Below are positions 1 through 10,633 of a stretch of DNA of 64,000 bases, one piece after another (position 1 is the first letter of the stretch; every line of letters starts with the position of its first letter). The stretch spans positions 95,958,141 through 96,022,140 of the forward strand of contig JAHLJT010002630.1 in the NCBI GenBank assembly GCA_031308135.1, in the 5' to 3' direction. Source of the stretch: Acheta domesticus (lineage: Eukaryota > Arthropoda > Insecta > Orthoptera > Gryllidae). The notes beneath the pieces were generated by a model. That model made no database searches, was not told the DNA's origin, and worked only from the letters and a program-made list of their open reading frames with translations. The position numbers were made by a program, and so were the translations under genes.

Positions 1-785
1 AGCGACATCATTACAGATTTACATTAGAGAAATTTTTACATGTCTTTTATACATTCAATTAATCTTCAGTCATTAATACATTGAAATTTGGACTTAATAT
101 TTACATTTCACATTATCTATATTTTAAGTTACATATGGAAAATATTGTCTTTATGACATTCAATAAATTATCAGTTATCAGTAACGTTACATTTGTATTA
201 CATAGTTACATATCTCTCATAATTTAGTATAGTCTGTATTTATGCCTTCAATTAGTCATCAAACAATCGTTAACATACTTATATTTTACAATACATATAT
301 AATTTGTATTTTGATTTCCATTGGAATATGATTTGTATCATTAATACTTTAGTTAGCAATCAGACAGTTTACATGCTTACATTAATTCTCTTTACATATA
401 CATTTTGTATTTACATTACATATTGCGTATTACATCAGAGAAATTTTTATGGGTCACATATACATTCAATTATCGTCAGACATTAATACATTGAAATTTG
501 CACTAAATATTTACAATACTCATGAGCTATATTTTAAATTACATAATGGAAATATTTCCTGTATGTGTCTTGCTTACATTCCATAAAATACCAGTTATTA
601 GTATCGTTACATTTATATTACATAACTTACATTTACAATACATATATAAATTGTATTTGGATTCCATTAGGGATATGATTTAAATCATTAATACTTTGGT
701 TAGTAGTCAAACAGTTTCCATATTTACATTAACCAATTTACATATACAATTTGTATTCATATTATATTATTTATTCCATCTTATA
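1..785 (-). repeat. 3' region of the I-like element: two imperfect tandem copies (~350-410 bp), rich in TTACAT
   Basis: The block from about 27 to 436 recurs from about 437 to 785. Shared landmarks are AGAGAAATTTTTA (27 and 437), CAATACATATATAA (289 and 636) and CATTAATACTTT followed by TTAGTAG/TTAGCAA. Copy one carries about 60 extra bases near 200-285. The hexamer TTACAT appears about 20 times in 780 bases. The duplication could be internal to one 3' UTR, or a second, heavily 5'-truncated copy of the element may lie downstream in the same orientation. I cannot choose between these without the sequence left of the window. Confidence 0.65.
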
Positions 786-3700
786 TGGAGTTGTACTTAT
801 TTATTAACTTCAGGAAAACTATTGTCTGTCTACATCCAACTTTGGTATTTAAACAGTCTCTAATACTTTTGGGCAGTTCAGATTGGTCTCTTTCAGTTTT
901 TAATTCTTGGCAGTATACAAGAAGGTGCTTGACTGTCCAAGCTTCACCACATTTTTCACATAAGTTTCTCTGTTTTTTTGTAATTAAATGGATATGTGTC
1001 AGATTTGTATGCCCTATTCTCAACCTGGCTATTGTCACTTGTTCCCTTCTAGATGTTGGCACTATAACAGACTTCTCAAAGGTTGATTGTATTATTTCCT
1101 GTAGTTTATTAGAGTCGATGTTTCTCCAGTGGGAATCCCAAAATTCTTTGATTTTAATCTTAATATATCGTTTAACTTCTTCTTGTGGAGATCTTATTGT
1201 GTTGTTTAAAGGTTCGTTAATTGCATTTTTGGCTTCTTTGTCGGCTTCTTCATTACCTTGAATTCCCTGATGGCTTGGTATCCACACTAGTTCTATAGTA
1301 TAATTGTTAGTAATTAGCCAAGTAATTAATTCTCTAATTTCCTTAATTAGTAGATTTGAGTTATTGGTGTTTGTTATGGCTAAAAGTGCTGATTTAGAAT
1401 CTGAGAAAATTACATGTTTAGTTTCTATTCTATTGTTTCTTATTATTTGTAAGGATTGAAAAATAGCTATCGCTTCACAGGTATATATAGAGAGGGTGTT
1501 ATGTAATCTGAATCTGTATGTTTTATTATTTGTTACTATTGCACATCCTCTTCTCCCATTCATTGCTGATCCATCTGTGTAATAGGATTTGTAATCATCG
1601 TACTTTGTTTTCATTTCTAAAAATAAACTTCTAAATATTCCTTTGGGGGTGGTACTCTTCTCATATACTGCTAGATCCATATTTACTTTTATTGTGATGT
1701 TATTCCAGGGTGGTAATGTAGGCTTCTTTTTAGGTAGTAGTGAGGGGATGGTCATATTCAGCTCTTTAGTATAAAGAGATGCTCTAATATATAATGGCTT
1801 TGGTAATCCTGGATGTGCTAGATATTCTGCTTCTGTGGTATTTCTTTTCCAAGGGTATTTATGAGTATTTTGATTATTTACCAACATCTTGTTTGCATAT
1901 AGAATTATTTGTTCTTTTCTTCTTAGCTTAAGTGGTATCATGTTAGTCTCAACCAATATACTGATCGTTGGACTTGTCCTAAATGCACCAATACAGAGTC
2001 GTAGTGCAGTATTTTGTATAGTTTCTAATTTATTAATTAGGTCTCTTCCAGCTGAGTCATACAATATGCATCCATAATCTAATTTTGATCTTATTATGGC
2101 TTGGTATGTTTGTATAAGGCATTTTCTATCAGAGCCCCACTGTAATGCAGATAGGGCTTTTATGGTGTTAATTCGTCTAAAACATTCAGTTCTTAACTTT
2201 TCAATATGGATCTTCCATTTCATTTTGCTGTCAAAGGTCATTCCTAATATTTTAATAGCTGGAACACTTCTGATAATATTGTCATCCAACTTTAGAGTTA
2301 CCCTTTTTTCTTCTTTTTTCCTAGAGAATATTATATATTCAGTCTTTGTTTTAGAAAATTTAAAACCAGTGTTGTCAGACCACTTTTGGAGGTTGTTGAG
2401 TGTGTTTTGAATAAGTCTGGCTGTGTGCTGAATATTTTTTCCAGTGCAGATTATGGTTAAATCATCTGCAAATAAAAATCCCTTAACCGGTTTGTGGATT
2501 GTTTGAAGCACTTCATTAATACTGATCAGAAACAGAATAACGCTTAACACAGAACCTTGAGGCAGACCATTTTCTATTTGCACTGGTTTAGAGAGGGTTT
2601 TATTGATTCTGACTCTAATACTTCTGTTGCTCAAAAAGTTCTTAATAAATGCTAAAATATTTCCTTTTAGATTAAGATTCTCTATTATTTTAAGTACTCT
2701 ATGTTTCCAGACCATTTCATAAGCCTTTTCTATATCAATGGCAACTGCAATTACATGACTTTTGTTTAAAAAGGCTTCACATATCTCCGCTTCTACATTT
2801 ATTAAATAATCCATTGTTGAATGTGATTCCCTAAAACCATATTGGAGAGGTGCTAGAATATTATGTGCCTCCAGATACCATCTAATTCTTCTACTGATAA
2901 TTTTCTCCATGATTTTACACATATTGCAGGTAAGTGATATAGGTCTGTAGTTGGAAGGTGAACTTGGCACTTTGTCAGGTTTTAGAATGGGGATTACAGT
3001 AGCTTCTCTCCACGTATCTGGAAATTCCTGTCTTTTCCATATAAAATTATATATTGCTAATAGGTATTTTAGGGCTTTGTCTGTAAGTTGTTTTATCATT
3101 ACATTAGGTATATAGTCCGGACCGGGGCTTGAATTATTTAATTGGGAGAGTACTAAATCTAGTTCATATCTTTTAATTTCTGTATTTATGTTGTTTGTAT
3201 TATCTTCTGTATCGTAATTGTTATTTTTTTCTTCCAATTCCTTATAAATTAAGAATTTTTTATTATAGTTGTTGGAATTTGAATTTTCTGCAAAGTTTGC
3301 TGCTAGGAGATCTGAATTGTGTGAGGGTTCCATATGGAATTTACCCTCAGCATCTTCCAATACAATTTTATCTGATTTGTACTGACCATTTTTTAAATTA
3401 TTTATTTTCTTCCAAATTGTTGCAATAGGTGCTTGTGGTGTTAATGCTGATACAAAATTTTGCCAGGATGCCTTCTTACTCTCTTTATATATTCTTCTCG
3501 CTAGTGCTCTCTTCTGTTTGTATTGAATTTTGTACACTAAATCTGGGTCATTATGTGCATTCTTTTTGTACCTTCGCTGTGCCCTCTTTGCTTCTAGTGT
3601 TGCTTGAGCACAATCTTTGTTCCACCATGGTACACATTTCTTTTTGGGGATATCAGATGATTTGGGGATTGCTCTATTTGCTGCTTTAATAATGAGATCA

Positions 3701-4515
3701 GAAAATGTTTTTATGAGACCATTTGCGGATATATTTGTGGTACTATCTGATAAGTCTGGCATCTCAAGAAGTGATTTATCTATTTCTTCTTTGAATGATT
3801 TCCAATTTGCTTTGTCAAATATCCACCTTCCTGTTAATGGAATGTTGTTTTGTGATGAAGGTGCCTCAGCGATTTTAATTTTTATTGGGAAATGGTCACT
3901 GTCATATAAATATTTCAGAGCATTCCACTCTAATGATGGGGCTATTTCATTTGATGCTATAGAGAGGTCAATATTACTTGTGTGGCCATTGCTGCTATTG
4001 AAATGAGTAGGTTGGTATGAATTCAGGAGAATGAGGTTTTCTTCTTTTTCCAACCAACCTGCTATTATATTTCCTCTTAGGTCATTTTTTTTGGATCCCC
4101 AGTACATATGGTGGCTATTAAAGTCTCCTAGCACGACAAATGGTTTTGGAAGTTGATTCGTCAGATTGATTAATTCTTCCTCATTAAAACTGTAGCTATT
4201 TGGTAAATATACATTGCAAATTGTCAATTTATAAGGGACTTTTATCTTCATAGCTACTGCTTCTATATGTGTATTCAATGAAATTTCTTCAGGTAAGGTA
4301 TATGCTAAGGCAAATATTGCTACTCCTCCACTAGCTATTCTTGAATGATTTCTGTTTTTGTGGAAGTTGCAATATCCTCTGATCTGAGCACAGTGATCAT
4401 TGGAGAAATTTGTTTCCTGAATGCATAAACATATTGGATTAAATTTGTTTATTATTACTTTGATGTTTTCTAGTCTTCTATAGAATCCGTTTATGTTCCA
4501 TTGTATTATTTCCAT
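781..4515 (-). CDS. I-clade ORF2 polyprotein: endonuclease, reverse transcriptase, RNase H
   Basis: This 1244-aa ORF encodes the enzymes for target-primed reverse transcription. The N-terminal ~220 residues form an AP-type endonuclease (IQWNINGF, CIQET, VLGDFNSHH, and SDHFPIKI near residue 207). The reverse transcriptase follows, with NYRPISL, QYGFRESHST, AIDIEKAY, GLPQGSVLS and the catalytic FADD near residue 681. An RNase H domain comes next: YYTDGS near 980, the CEAIAI glutamate, FSDSKSA near 1038 and SHQGIQGNEEAD near 1085. A C-terminal Cys-His motif (CEKCGEAWTVKHLLVYC) near 1187 is usual in this clade. All catalytic motifs are present and no stop interrupts the frame. The start at 4515 directly precedes the conserved endonuclease motif. 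It lies downstream of ORF1 and in the same frame. Confidence 0.95.
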   Translation of the reverse strand: MEIIQWNINGFYRRLENIKVIINKFNPICLCIQETNFSNDHCAQIRGYCNFHKNRNHSRIASGGVAIFALAYTLPEEISLNTHIEAVAMKIKVPYKLTICNVYLPNSYSFNEEELINLTNQLPKPFVVLGDFNSHHMYWGSKKNDLRGNIIAGWLEKEENLILLNSYQPTHFNSSNGHTSNIDLSIASNEIAPSLEWNALKYLYDSDHFPIKIKIAEAPSSQNNIPLTGRWIFDKANWKSFKEEIDKSLLEMPDLSDSTTNISANGLIKTFSDLIIKAANRAIPKSSDIPKKKCVPWWNKDCAQATLEAKRAQRRYKKNAHNDPDLVYKIQYKQKRALARRIYKESKKASWQNFVSALTPQAPIATIWKKINNLKNGQYKSDKIVLEDAEGKFHMEPSHNSDLLAANFAENSNSNNYNKKFLIYKELEEKNNNYDTEDNTNNINTEIKRYELDLVLSQLNNSSPGPDYIPNVMIKQLTDKALKYLLAIYNFIWKRQEFPDTWREATVIPILKPDKVPSSPSNYRPISLTCNMCKIMEKIISRRIRWYLEAHNILAPLQYGFRESHSTMDYLINVEAEICEAFLNKSHVIAVAIDIEKAYEMVWKHRVLKIIENLNLKGNILAFIKNFLSNRSIRVRINKTLSKPVQIENGLPQGSVLSVILFLISINEVLQTIHKPVKGFLFADDLTIICTGKNIQHTARLIQNTLNNLQKWSDNTGFKFSKTKTEYIIFSRKKEEKRVTLKLDDNIIRSVPAIKILGMTFDSKMKWKIHIEKLRTECFRRINTIKALSALQWGSDRKCLIQTYQAIIRSKLDYGCILYDSAGRDLINKLETIQNTALRLCIGAFRTSPTISILVETNMIPLKLRRKEQIILYANKMLVNNQNTHKYPWKRNTTEAEYLAHPGLPKPLYIRASLYTKELNMTIPSLLPKKKPTLPPWNNITIKVNMDLAVYEKSTTPKGIFRSLFLEMKTKYDDYKSYYTDGSAMNGRRGCAIVTNNKTYRFRLHNTLSIYTCEAIAIFQSLQIIRNNRIETKHVIFSDSKSALLAITNTNNSNLLIKEIRELITWLITNNYTIELVWIPSHQGIQGNEEADKEAKNAINEPLNNTIRSPQEEVKRYIKIKIKEFWDSHWRNIDSNKLQEIIQSTFEKSVIVPTSRREQVTIARLRIGHTNLTHIHLITKKQRNLCEKCGEAWTVKHLLVYCQELKTERDQSELPKSIRDCLNTKVGCRQTIVFLKLINKYNSI

Positions 4516-4527
4516 TAATTAGATTTT

Positions 4528-6231
4528 TTAATGGAGAGAAGAGCTGGCTGAAGGTTGACTCGTTGTCTCTTTGTTGTTTTTCCTTAATTGTTGTAATTTT
4601 TTTGAAAGGCGAGTACATTTGTTTTTCATTTGTGGGTTCATTTTGCCATGTAAATCTCTGCACATTCTGATTAAATCTTCAGTTTTATCTGTATACTCAT
4701 CTACTATTTGTTTTATATTTTGGTTTCCTTTTGTTCTGTCCAAGAGGCTACTGAATTGGTCTAAATTTAGAGGATAAAGTTTCTCTTCATTGGTTGAGTT
4801 TATTTCTTTTCCAATTTCTTCCCACACTTGTTCTTCTGTCCTGTTGTCAGTGTTTCTTGTTCTTTTTTCCTTTCTTCCCTGTATTGTTTCCTTCACTTCA
4901 TCACCTGATAAATTACTAAGTTGCATCTCTTCTATATTATGACTTTCATCATTCGAGTCATTAGCATCATCAATTTCTTCACCATCAGATCTTTGATCAT
5001 TGTTTTTTGCTCTTTTTTTCTTTTTTGGTTTAATCTTCTCATCTGTCTCCACTTTTAAGGTAATTTCTTGTAAGTCAGTAGTTGGGTTTTGTAGTTCTAT
5101 TTCTTCATCATCAGTTTCGTTGGGTGAGAACACTGTAATTGTAGATACCTGTGAATTGGTTGATGAGTGGACTCTTTTTGTTCCTTTAAAAATGTCTTTT
5201 GGTACTTTATTGTCTTTGTTCTCTGGTAGACAATTCATTTCTTGATCTTGACTGTAGGTTTCTTCAGAGACAGTTTCCATTTCATTATTTTGGGTTTTCT
5301 CTTGTATATTATCATTGTATAATGCACCATTTTTTGTTCCAGATTTAGATGTTACATCAGTTACTTGAATTCTGTTGATTACAGGGAAATTTCTATCATT
5401 ATGTATTAATACATTTGCATTTGTTTTATTGTCAATTATTTCCTGTGATGCTTTTGGAATAGTTTCACTTATTGAATGATCAATTTGTTCTATCCCATCT
5501 GGTGAAATGCTTTTTTTAGGGCACTGATTAGCTAAATGACCTGCTTGACTACATATGAAGCAACACACATTGTCTGTTGAAAAATAAATTCTATATGTTG
5601 TATCTTCAAAGAATATAGGTGTTGATGTAGGCAATTTATCAATATCATTTGGATCTATAAACACCTGCCTTCGAAAGCTCATAATGTGGGAATATCCAGG
5701 GTCACTGATCCCAGCTTTTATAAATGATATTTTAGAACTAGTTTTTATATTTAATTTGGAAAGTTCAGCTTCAATTACACTGTGTGGAACAACAGGGCAT
5801 ACATTGGAGATGATCACTCTTCGTTGTTTATTGATTAAGGGTCTCAGTCCTAGTTCAAAATTGTTTATTTTTATTGTACTATGGTTATCTGTGAGTTTCT
5901 TAGCTACGATTTTACTACTCAAAAATACACAGATTCTATTGTTTGCAATTCGTGATACGAATCTTATATCATTTGGTGAAATAATTGTTGCCAATTTTCC
6001 TACATAATCTTTGATTGTCAAACCATCTTGTTTTTCAATAACTATCGCCTGTTCTTTTGAAGGGAACATTTCTAGAGATGTTGCACTAGCATAGGTTTTT
6101 AACATTTTACCTTCCGGTTGTTGAACGGACATTGTATTGGGAGTCTTCCCTTCTTGAGGGAGGATAGATTCGGCTGGAAACGAACTCCTCTTGGGTAATA
6201 TAAAATGTTCACCAAGATAGTAGCACGCCAC
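4528..6231 (-). CDS. I-clade ORF1 (gag-like RNA-binding protein)
   Basis: This 567-aa ORF is the nucleic-acid-binding ORF1 protein expected upstream of an I-type ORF2. It carries one CCHC zinc knuckle at about residues 222-240 (CFICSQAGHLANQC), preceded by a region of about 200 residues with RRM/PRE-like character (RRVIISNVCPVV followed by IDPNDIDKLP). The C-terminal half is hydrophilic and low complexity, with acidic stretches and a lysine run (KPKKKKRAKN) that could be a nuclear localisation signal. I used the first Met at 6231; a second Met near residue 34 is an alternative start. The stop at 4528 is followed by a second in-frame TAA and then the ORF2 ATG, all within 15 nt. Known families carry one to three knuckles in ORF1; only one is clear here. 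Confidence 0.9.
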   Translation of the reverse strand: MACYYLGEHFILPKRSSFPAESILPQEGKTPNTMSVQQPEGKMLKTYASATSLEMFPSKEQAIVIEKQDGLTIKDYVGKLATIISPNDIRFVSRIANNRICVFLSSKIVAKKLTDNHSTIKINNFELGLRPLINKQRRVIISNVCPVVPHSVIEAELSKLNIKTSSKISFIKAGISDPGYSHIMSFRRQVFIDPNDIDKLPTSTPIFFEDTTYRIYFSTDNVCCFICSQAGHLANQCPKKSISPDGIEQIDHSISETIPKASQEIIDNKTNANVLIHNDRNFPVINRIQVTDVTSKSGTKNGALYNDNIQEKTQNNEMETVSEETYSQDQEMNCLPENKDNKVPKDIFKGTKRVHSSTNSQVSTITVFSPNETDDEEIELQNPTTDLQEITLKVETDEKIKPKKKKRAKNNDQRSDGEEIDDANDSNDESHNIEEMQLSNLSGDEVKETIQGRKEKRTRNTDNRTEEQVWEEIGKEINSTNEEKLYPLNLDQFSSLLDRTKGNQNIKQIVDEYTDKTEDLIRMCRDLHGKMNPQMKNKCTRLSKKLQQLRKNNKETTSQPSASSSLH

Positions 6232-6424
6232 CAGTCATTACAAATCAAAATCTCTCAAATCTCTTCACAATGAAAATTCACACGTGAAACTAGCACTGGT
6301 TTTTCACTAAACAGCAACCTAGCGCGGCGGCCTCGCAGATGGAGAACGCAGCGCTCACTTATGCCTTGAGCTTATCAGCGAGCGGTCGACACAACCTTTC
6401 ACTACGGAGGCTCTGAGCGAACTG
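6232..6424 (-). promoter_or_regulatory. Predicted 5' UTR / internal promoter of the I-like element
   Basis: This 193-nt stretch lies between the ORF1 start and the proposed CAGT initiator. It is much richer in GC (6320-6420) than the surrounding DNA. I-type elements are transcribed from a TATA-less internal promoter in the 5' UTR; placement here follows from that family knowledge. No TATA box was looked for beyond inspection, and no regulatory site is proven. Confidence 0.4.
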
Positions 6425-6835
6425 ATCCCTTATCTGTGTGATGTTCAAAATCGTTATAGTTTGGGAATAAAAACTGAATTCCAAATTTTGGCATTGCCTT
6501 CCAGAATAAAATAACGTGGAAATAAATAGCGTAAATTTGACGAAAATGTCTCTTTACCGGAATGGGAATAATATTTCAAATCGAGGAGGTTTTTATCAAC
6601 CGAGAAAGAAGGAAGTAGCTAAGAGGGGGAAATTCCAGAGCGTGTGAGGATGAACACAGGAACAGCGTTTTGCTCACTTCCGGTCGGGCCCGGGATGGAG
6701 CAATTAGAAGCAAAACACATCACCGGGGCTTACGGTTCACTGCGCACGCTCGAACATGTAGCTTTGGGAGTCACGACAATGCCATAGTCGTGCCATTCTT
6801 TTGCACCTCTAGTTCAAGTTATAACTGAATTTTAA
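6425..6835. other. Unassigned intergenic sequence
   Basis: No ORF, TIR or repeat family shared with the rest of the window was recognised. A moderately GC-rich block (about 6640-6760) stands out from its AT-rich flanks but has no feature I can name. Confidence 0.3.
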
Positions 6836-6990
6836 CGAGGGTCGTTCCGAAAGTAATGCCTCCCAATTATTTGTATGACAACTATAGTAAATAAAACGAA
6901 TGGTGCTACAGAATGGCACAGATTTTCCCTTATTAGTTTTCTATTTCCCTTGGTCTTAGCTAGCTATTCGGACTTGCCACATACTTTTGC
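6836..6990 (+). mobile_element. Possible mariner-like terminal fragment
   Basis: The block starts GAGGGTCGTTCCGAAAGTAA, which resembles terminal repeats of mariner-type elements in insects, by recollection of the family style only. Bases about 6888-6933 recur inverted at about 24679-24722 (shared core GTGCTACAGAATGGCACAGA with changes), so this is at least a dispersed repeat. No transposase frame and no opposite TIR were found. Confidence 0.35.
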
Positions 6991-8420
6991 CAGCTGCCAT
7001 CTATCCCCTCCATTTTTTAGCATTTCCTTAATTTTTCGGTTTCCTAATAGAAGAACGGAAATATTATTTTAAGAATATTAAAGAACAGAAAAACTTCATC
7101 CTAAACGGCAATATCTTTGAAAAATTTGGAGCCGTTTTTTAAGAAAATGGTATTTAAGCGCCACTAAATTCGAAATTTGAAGCTCTTTTTCACACAAAAG
7201 TTTTGAGTTTTCGAGAAACTTCATTAGAAGTTAGAGGTACTGCAGTGACATCAGTTTTCCTGATTCACCTAAACTCGGTGAGAATAAACATTAAAAAAAC
7301 AATATCATAGACGCTCACGCGTACTATTACACCATGGTTTAAATAAACCTTCTGCTTAGGATCTTATTAATAATTAAAATTATTTAACTTCAAATAACGA
7401 CCAAAATAAATTTGTATAGTTTCTTTTTGATAAAATTTAGAATAAAACATGAAGAATACATTTCTCTGTTTAATAATTCAAACGAAAACATTTATTGTTG
7501 AAGTATTTTCAATAATTAGAGTTCACGATTAGTTCACGGGAAGTGAGCCAATTTAAAGACGGACTTGTTCCCCAAACTTTCAAACGGGCTCTTAATCAAC
7601 ACTCAAGTTGGTCTGATGACTTCAAAATTGATGGCAAATGTCAGTTACATAGGTCTTTAACTACTTACGAAAGACTGATGTAAAGTGATCATAAGTGATA
7701 AAGCTACTTATGAAAGACCATTGTAAAACGGATGAGTTTAGCATTAGATTGGTTCTTTAACTTAATGGCATTGTAACTTTATCTGATACTGATATTTTTG
7801 TAATTCCTTTAGTTTCGGGCATTGTAACATCATTTAGTAATTCTTGTAACTGTTTTGGTTCTTTGAGGGCAGAAATATATCATTATTATCATCGGCACGG
7901 AATTGGCAAGATTAATGTCGACAGCGCAGATCCCCCTCCTAGCAAACGCAGAAATCTGCCTCGTCATTCATTCTTTCGCTTATCGATTTATTGGTGCGAG
8001 TTCGAGCGATAGACCTCTAATTGAATGCTCCTACCATCAATCTTGCCAGTTAATAACATATCCAATCAATACACGTTCGTTATACGGTTATTGATTTATT
8101 GGCACGTTAATTCGTGGCGCCGTTGTGTTAATGTTTTCATTCTCCCGGCTCTCTCCTTGTTGAGTCGTTGTGTTATAGATAGCGGTGTCAGGGTTGATTG
8201 GTTGTCGGGAGGTTAACTCGTGAGCTCGATAACTGCCAGCTGACAGAGACTTGGCAGGGGTCGTGATACCACTGCAGACCTTGTCAGTTGGAAGATCTTA
8301 TTCCTACGCCCCTTACCTACAACAACGCAATTTCCACTTCAGCCCGAAAATGTCTTTCTCTACGACTACTCCGGAATGTATACATTTCTGCACGCTATCG
8401 GTTGCAGTAATGACGATTTC
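6991..8420. other. Unassigned intergenic sequence
   Basis: AT-rich to about 7890, then more balanced sequence. The short ORFs at 7903-8571 have no recognisable domain and overlap each other in several frames. I see no supported gene. Confidence 0.3.
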
Positions 8421-8526
8421 ACAAGCCGTGCGAGAATATTATTCTGTCGACCAAGCACGTCTTGTCAAGTCAAGTCGTCTCGCACAAGCCGTGCGAGAAT
8501 ATATATTAGTCTGTCGACCAATCACA
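8421..8526. repeat. 63-bp tandem duplication
   Basis: ACAAGCCGTGCGAGAATAT occurs at 8421 and again at 8484, each followed within a few bases by CTGTCGACCA. The second copy has a short TATA insertion. The short overlapping ORFs here are not convincing genes. Confidence 0.75.
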
Positions 8527-10027
8527 TTCGTCTTAGTTCATTATTCCACGACAAAGGGTTCTCGCATCTGATCTACCGAACTTTCATGGGTGCAATTGAC
8601 ATTCGAAGCTTTTGCCGTGCAACATGGCTCCCTGTACGGCCTCACCTCCGCCTATTGGGAAAGCGCGGAGTCAGCCATCTAGTGGTATTTATATACATCA
8701 TTGGCCACGAAACAGTATGCGAGTTGGTGTTGAGGTTAAGGCGCCCATTGAATATTTTTAAAATAATTCGTAATTCAAACACATTCTTGTCACTAAGCAA
8801 AGATGTTCATGTAAGGGAGAATATAGGAAGTAAATAAACATCAATTAGTAATAAGTGGAGAAGAATATAAGAATGATACAATTATCGGTTATTTGATAGA
8901 AAAAAATCTGGCAAACATATTTTCGTATGAACCCATTATTCACCGCTTCTCGCCGCTCCAGCTTGAGCACGTACACACCTTTCTGGATTTTAAGGCGAAA
9001 TGAGTGCGGAGAGAGGTGAAGTTGCCCAACCCCGTAGGAGTGCCGGGTTCCCCAGGCGGGCAGGTAGCTCGTGCGGGCGCAGTTTGACGTGCCTGGCCTA
9101 AACGTTGGCAAATTGTTGTTGACGGCAAACGTTGGCAACTAGACGCTTAGAACGCGGCGTCTCCCGGAGAGAGAAGTTATTAAAGTCGGAACTTTTCCCG
9201 TAAGTTCTTCCTCCAGATTTTCTTTTGTTGCACGTCGTCTCAGGAGACTCGACTTCTCGTGCTGTTTTTAAACATCCTCTGGAGTTCCATTACCTGACAA
9301 TAATTGTATTTTAAGAAGTTCAGAGATGACTGCATTAACATAAATCCAATAATAAGCGAAGATTCCGATCATAATTTAATGTTTCTTAATGATTGAAGTT
9401 TCAAATTTCAAAATGTGAGATCTTCTTGAGTATCTGTGACTATTTAAGGTTATGTCACACATGTTGATTATTTTGCACATACGTTGTTTAGTTTCAGATT
9501 TCGGAACTCTTTTGTCTCTTATACCAATTTGATTCAAGGTCTCAATAATCCACATTGTTGCAATCCATTTCATTTCGGGACATTGTGTATGCTTAATATC
9601 ATCTATAAGCATATATTGCGCCTCAGAAAAGTCTGTCCGCAGTGGCACTTTGGTTGTGAGTGCTAGAAACAGAAATGATGTTGATAGTACTAGCTGCAGC
9701 TTGTCACAAAAAATCGTAACTGGCGCACTCACACAATTAGAATAGATGCTGGAAGTGTTATCCCGTCACATGTTTCCCAGTGATCAGGTTGCTATCAACA
9801 TCAATGCAATTTTTAATAAGGCCATGATTTGGCTCGGTGCGGAGAGACTTTTATGGTGCACCGTATTATTCATAAAATAATAAATGACGATACCACTGTC
9901 AATTTGTGTGCTGGAGGAACGCAGCGCTACTTTCATTGAGCAGACAATATCACTCGCCCGAGAGGACTCCGATGCTCTGCAAACATTTCCTATATCTTTC
10001 CTCGCATTTGGCACACGGACAGTTACT
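8527..10027. other. Unassigned sequence with a GC-rich patch
   Basis: Bases about 8990-9180 are GC-rich, with a local duplication of the AAACGTTGGCAA motif (about 9100 and 9127). The rest is AT-rich. The ORFs at 8845-9138 and 9376-10126 have no recognisable domains. Confidence 0.3.
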
Positions 10028-10268
10028 GAGAGAGGTGTCTCAGTGCATCAACTGATGTTGCTGCAGTGCCTCTCATCGGGAGGTCCTAGGTTAGAGTCCC
10101 GACGATGGCAGGGTTTTCGACACTAGCTTGTCAGCTAGGTCGAATTCAGTCGCTGTCTGGACGAGATTTCTAGCGGTCGGCTGCTCTCATAGGTAGTTTT
10201 CCGTGGTTTCTCCGATCAACATCAGGCGAATGCCGGAGCAGTACCCTAACAGTGAGCCACGGACCGCG
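10028..10268 (+). mobile_element. SINE-A copy 1, 5' part
   Basis: This is a tRNA-derived SINE, a family present about a dozen times in the window. The head has an A-box-like GTCTCAGTGCATC and a B-box-like AGGTTAGAGTCCC. It is followed by the shared body (CGACACTAGCT, GAATTCAGTCGCTG, GTTTTCCGTGGTTTC, AGGCGAATGCCGG). It stops near ACGGACCGCG, where an inverted second copy begins. Confidence 0.85.
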
Positions 10269-10633
10269 ATCTCCCAGCAGCGGGCACCGCCCCAGCCGGG
10301 ACAAGTTCTAAGCCCCCGACCGGTCTCCCGGCGTGTGTCTAGTGTAATGCATGTAAGTGGGTATAAGGGGAGATGATAGGAAAAGGAAGAGGAAGGAAAG
10401 ATCGCGCGCGGTCCGGGGCCCCTTTGTTAGGATACTGCTCCGACCTTCGCCTGGAGTTGATCGGAGAAAGCGCAGAAAACAACCCAACAGAGCAGCCGGC
10501 CGCTAGAATTCTCCTCCAGACGGCGACTGAATTCGACCTAGCTGACCATCTAGTGTCAGCCTGCCACAGTTGGGAACTTTAGGACCTTTCTGTCAGAGGC
10601 ACTGCAGTTGATACTAGTTGACGCCCTCAGCCA
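10269..10633 (-). mobile_element. SINE-A copy 2, inverted against copy 1
   Basis: Reading minus, the copy runs from the head (about 10633) through the body to the GGGAGAT segment next to 10269. It lacks the 3' quarter and tail. With copy 1 it forms a tail-to-tail inverted pair. The B-box region has decayed. Confidence 0.85.

Larger units (their letters stand above)
1..6424 (-). mobile_element. I-clade non-LTR retrotransposon, near full length, both ORFs open
   Basis: On the minus strand this element reads 5' UTR (6424-6232), ORF1 (6231-4528), 12-nt spacer, ORF2 (4515-781), then an AT-rich 3' region running to or past the window edge. The order of a CCHC gag-like ORF1 followed by an ORF2 with AP-endonuclease, reverse transcriptase and RNase H is that of the I group (I/Nimb-like). 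Minus-strand sequence from 6424 begins CAGTTCGCTC; a CAGT start is known for the Drosophila I factor, so I put the 5' end there by inference. The 3' end and target duplication cannot be placed because the left edge of the window cuts the element or its repeats. Both ORFs lack frameshifts, which suggests recent insertion. Confidence 0.9.
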
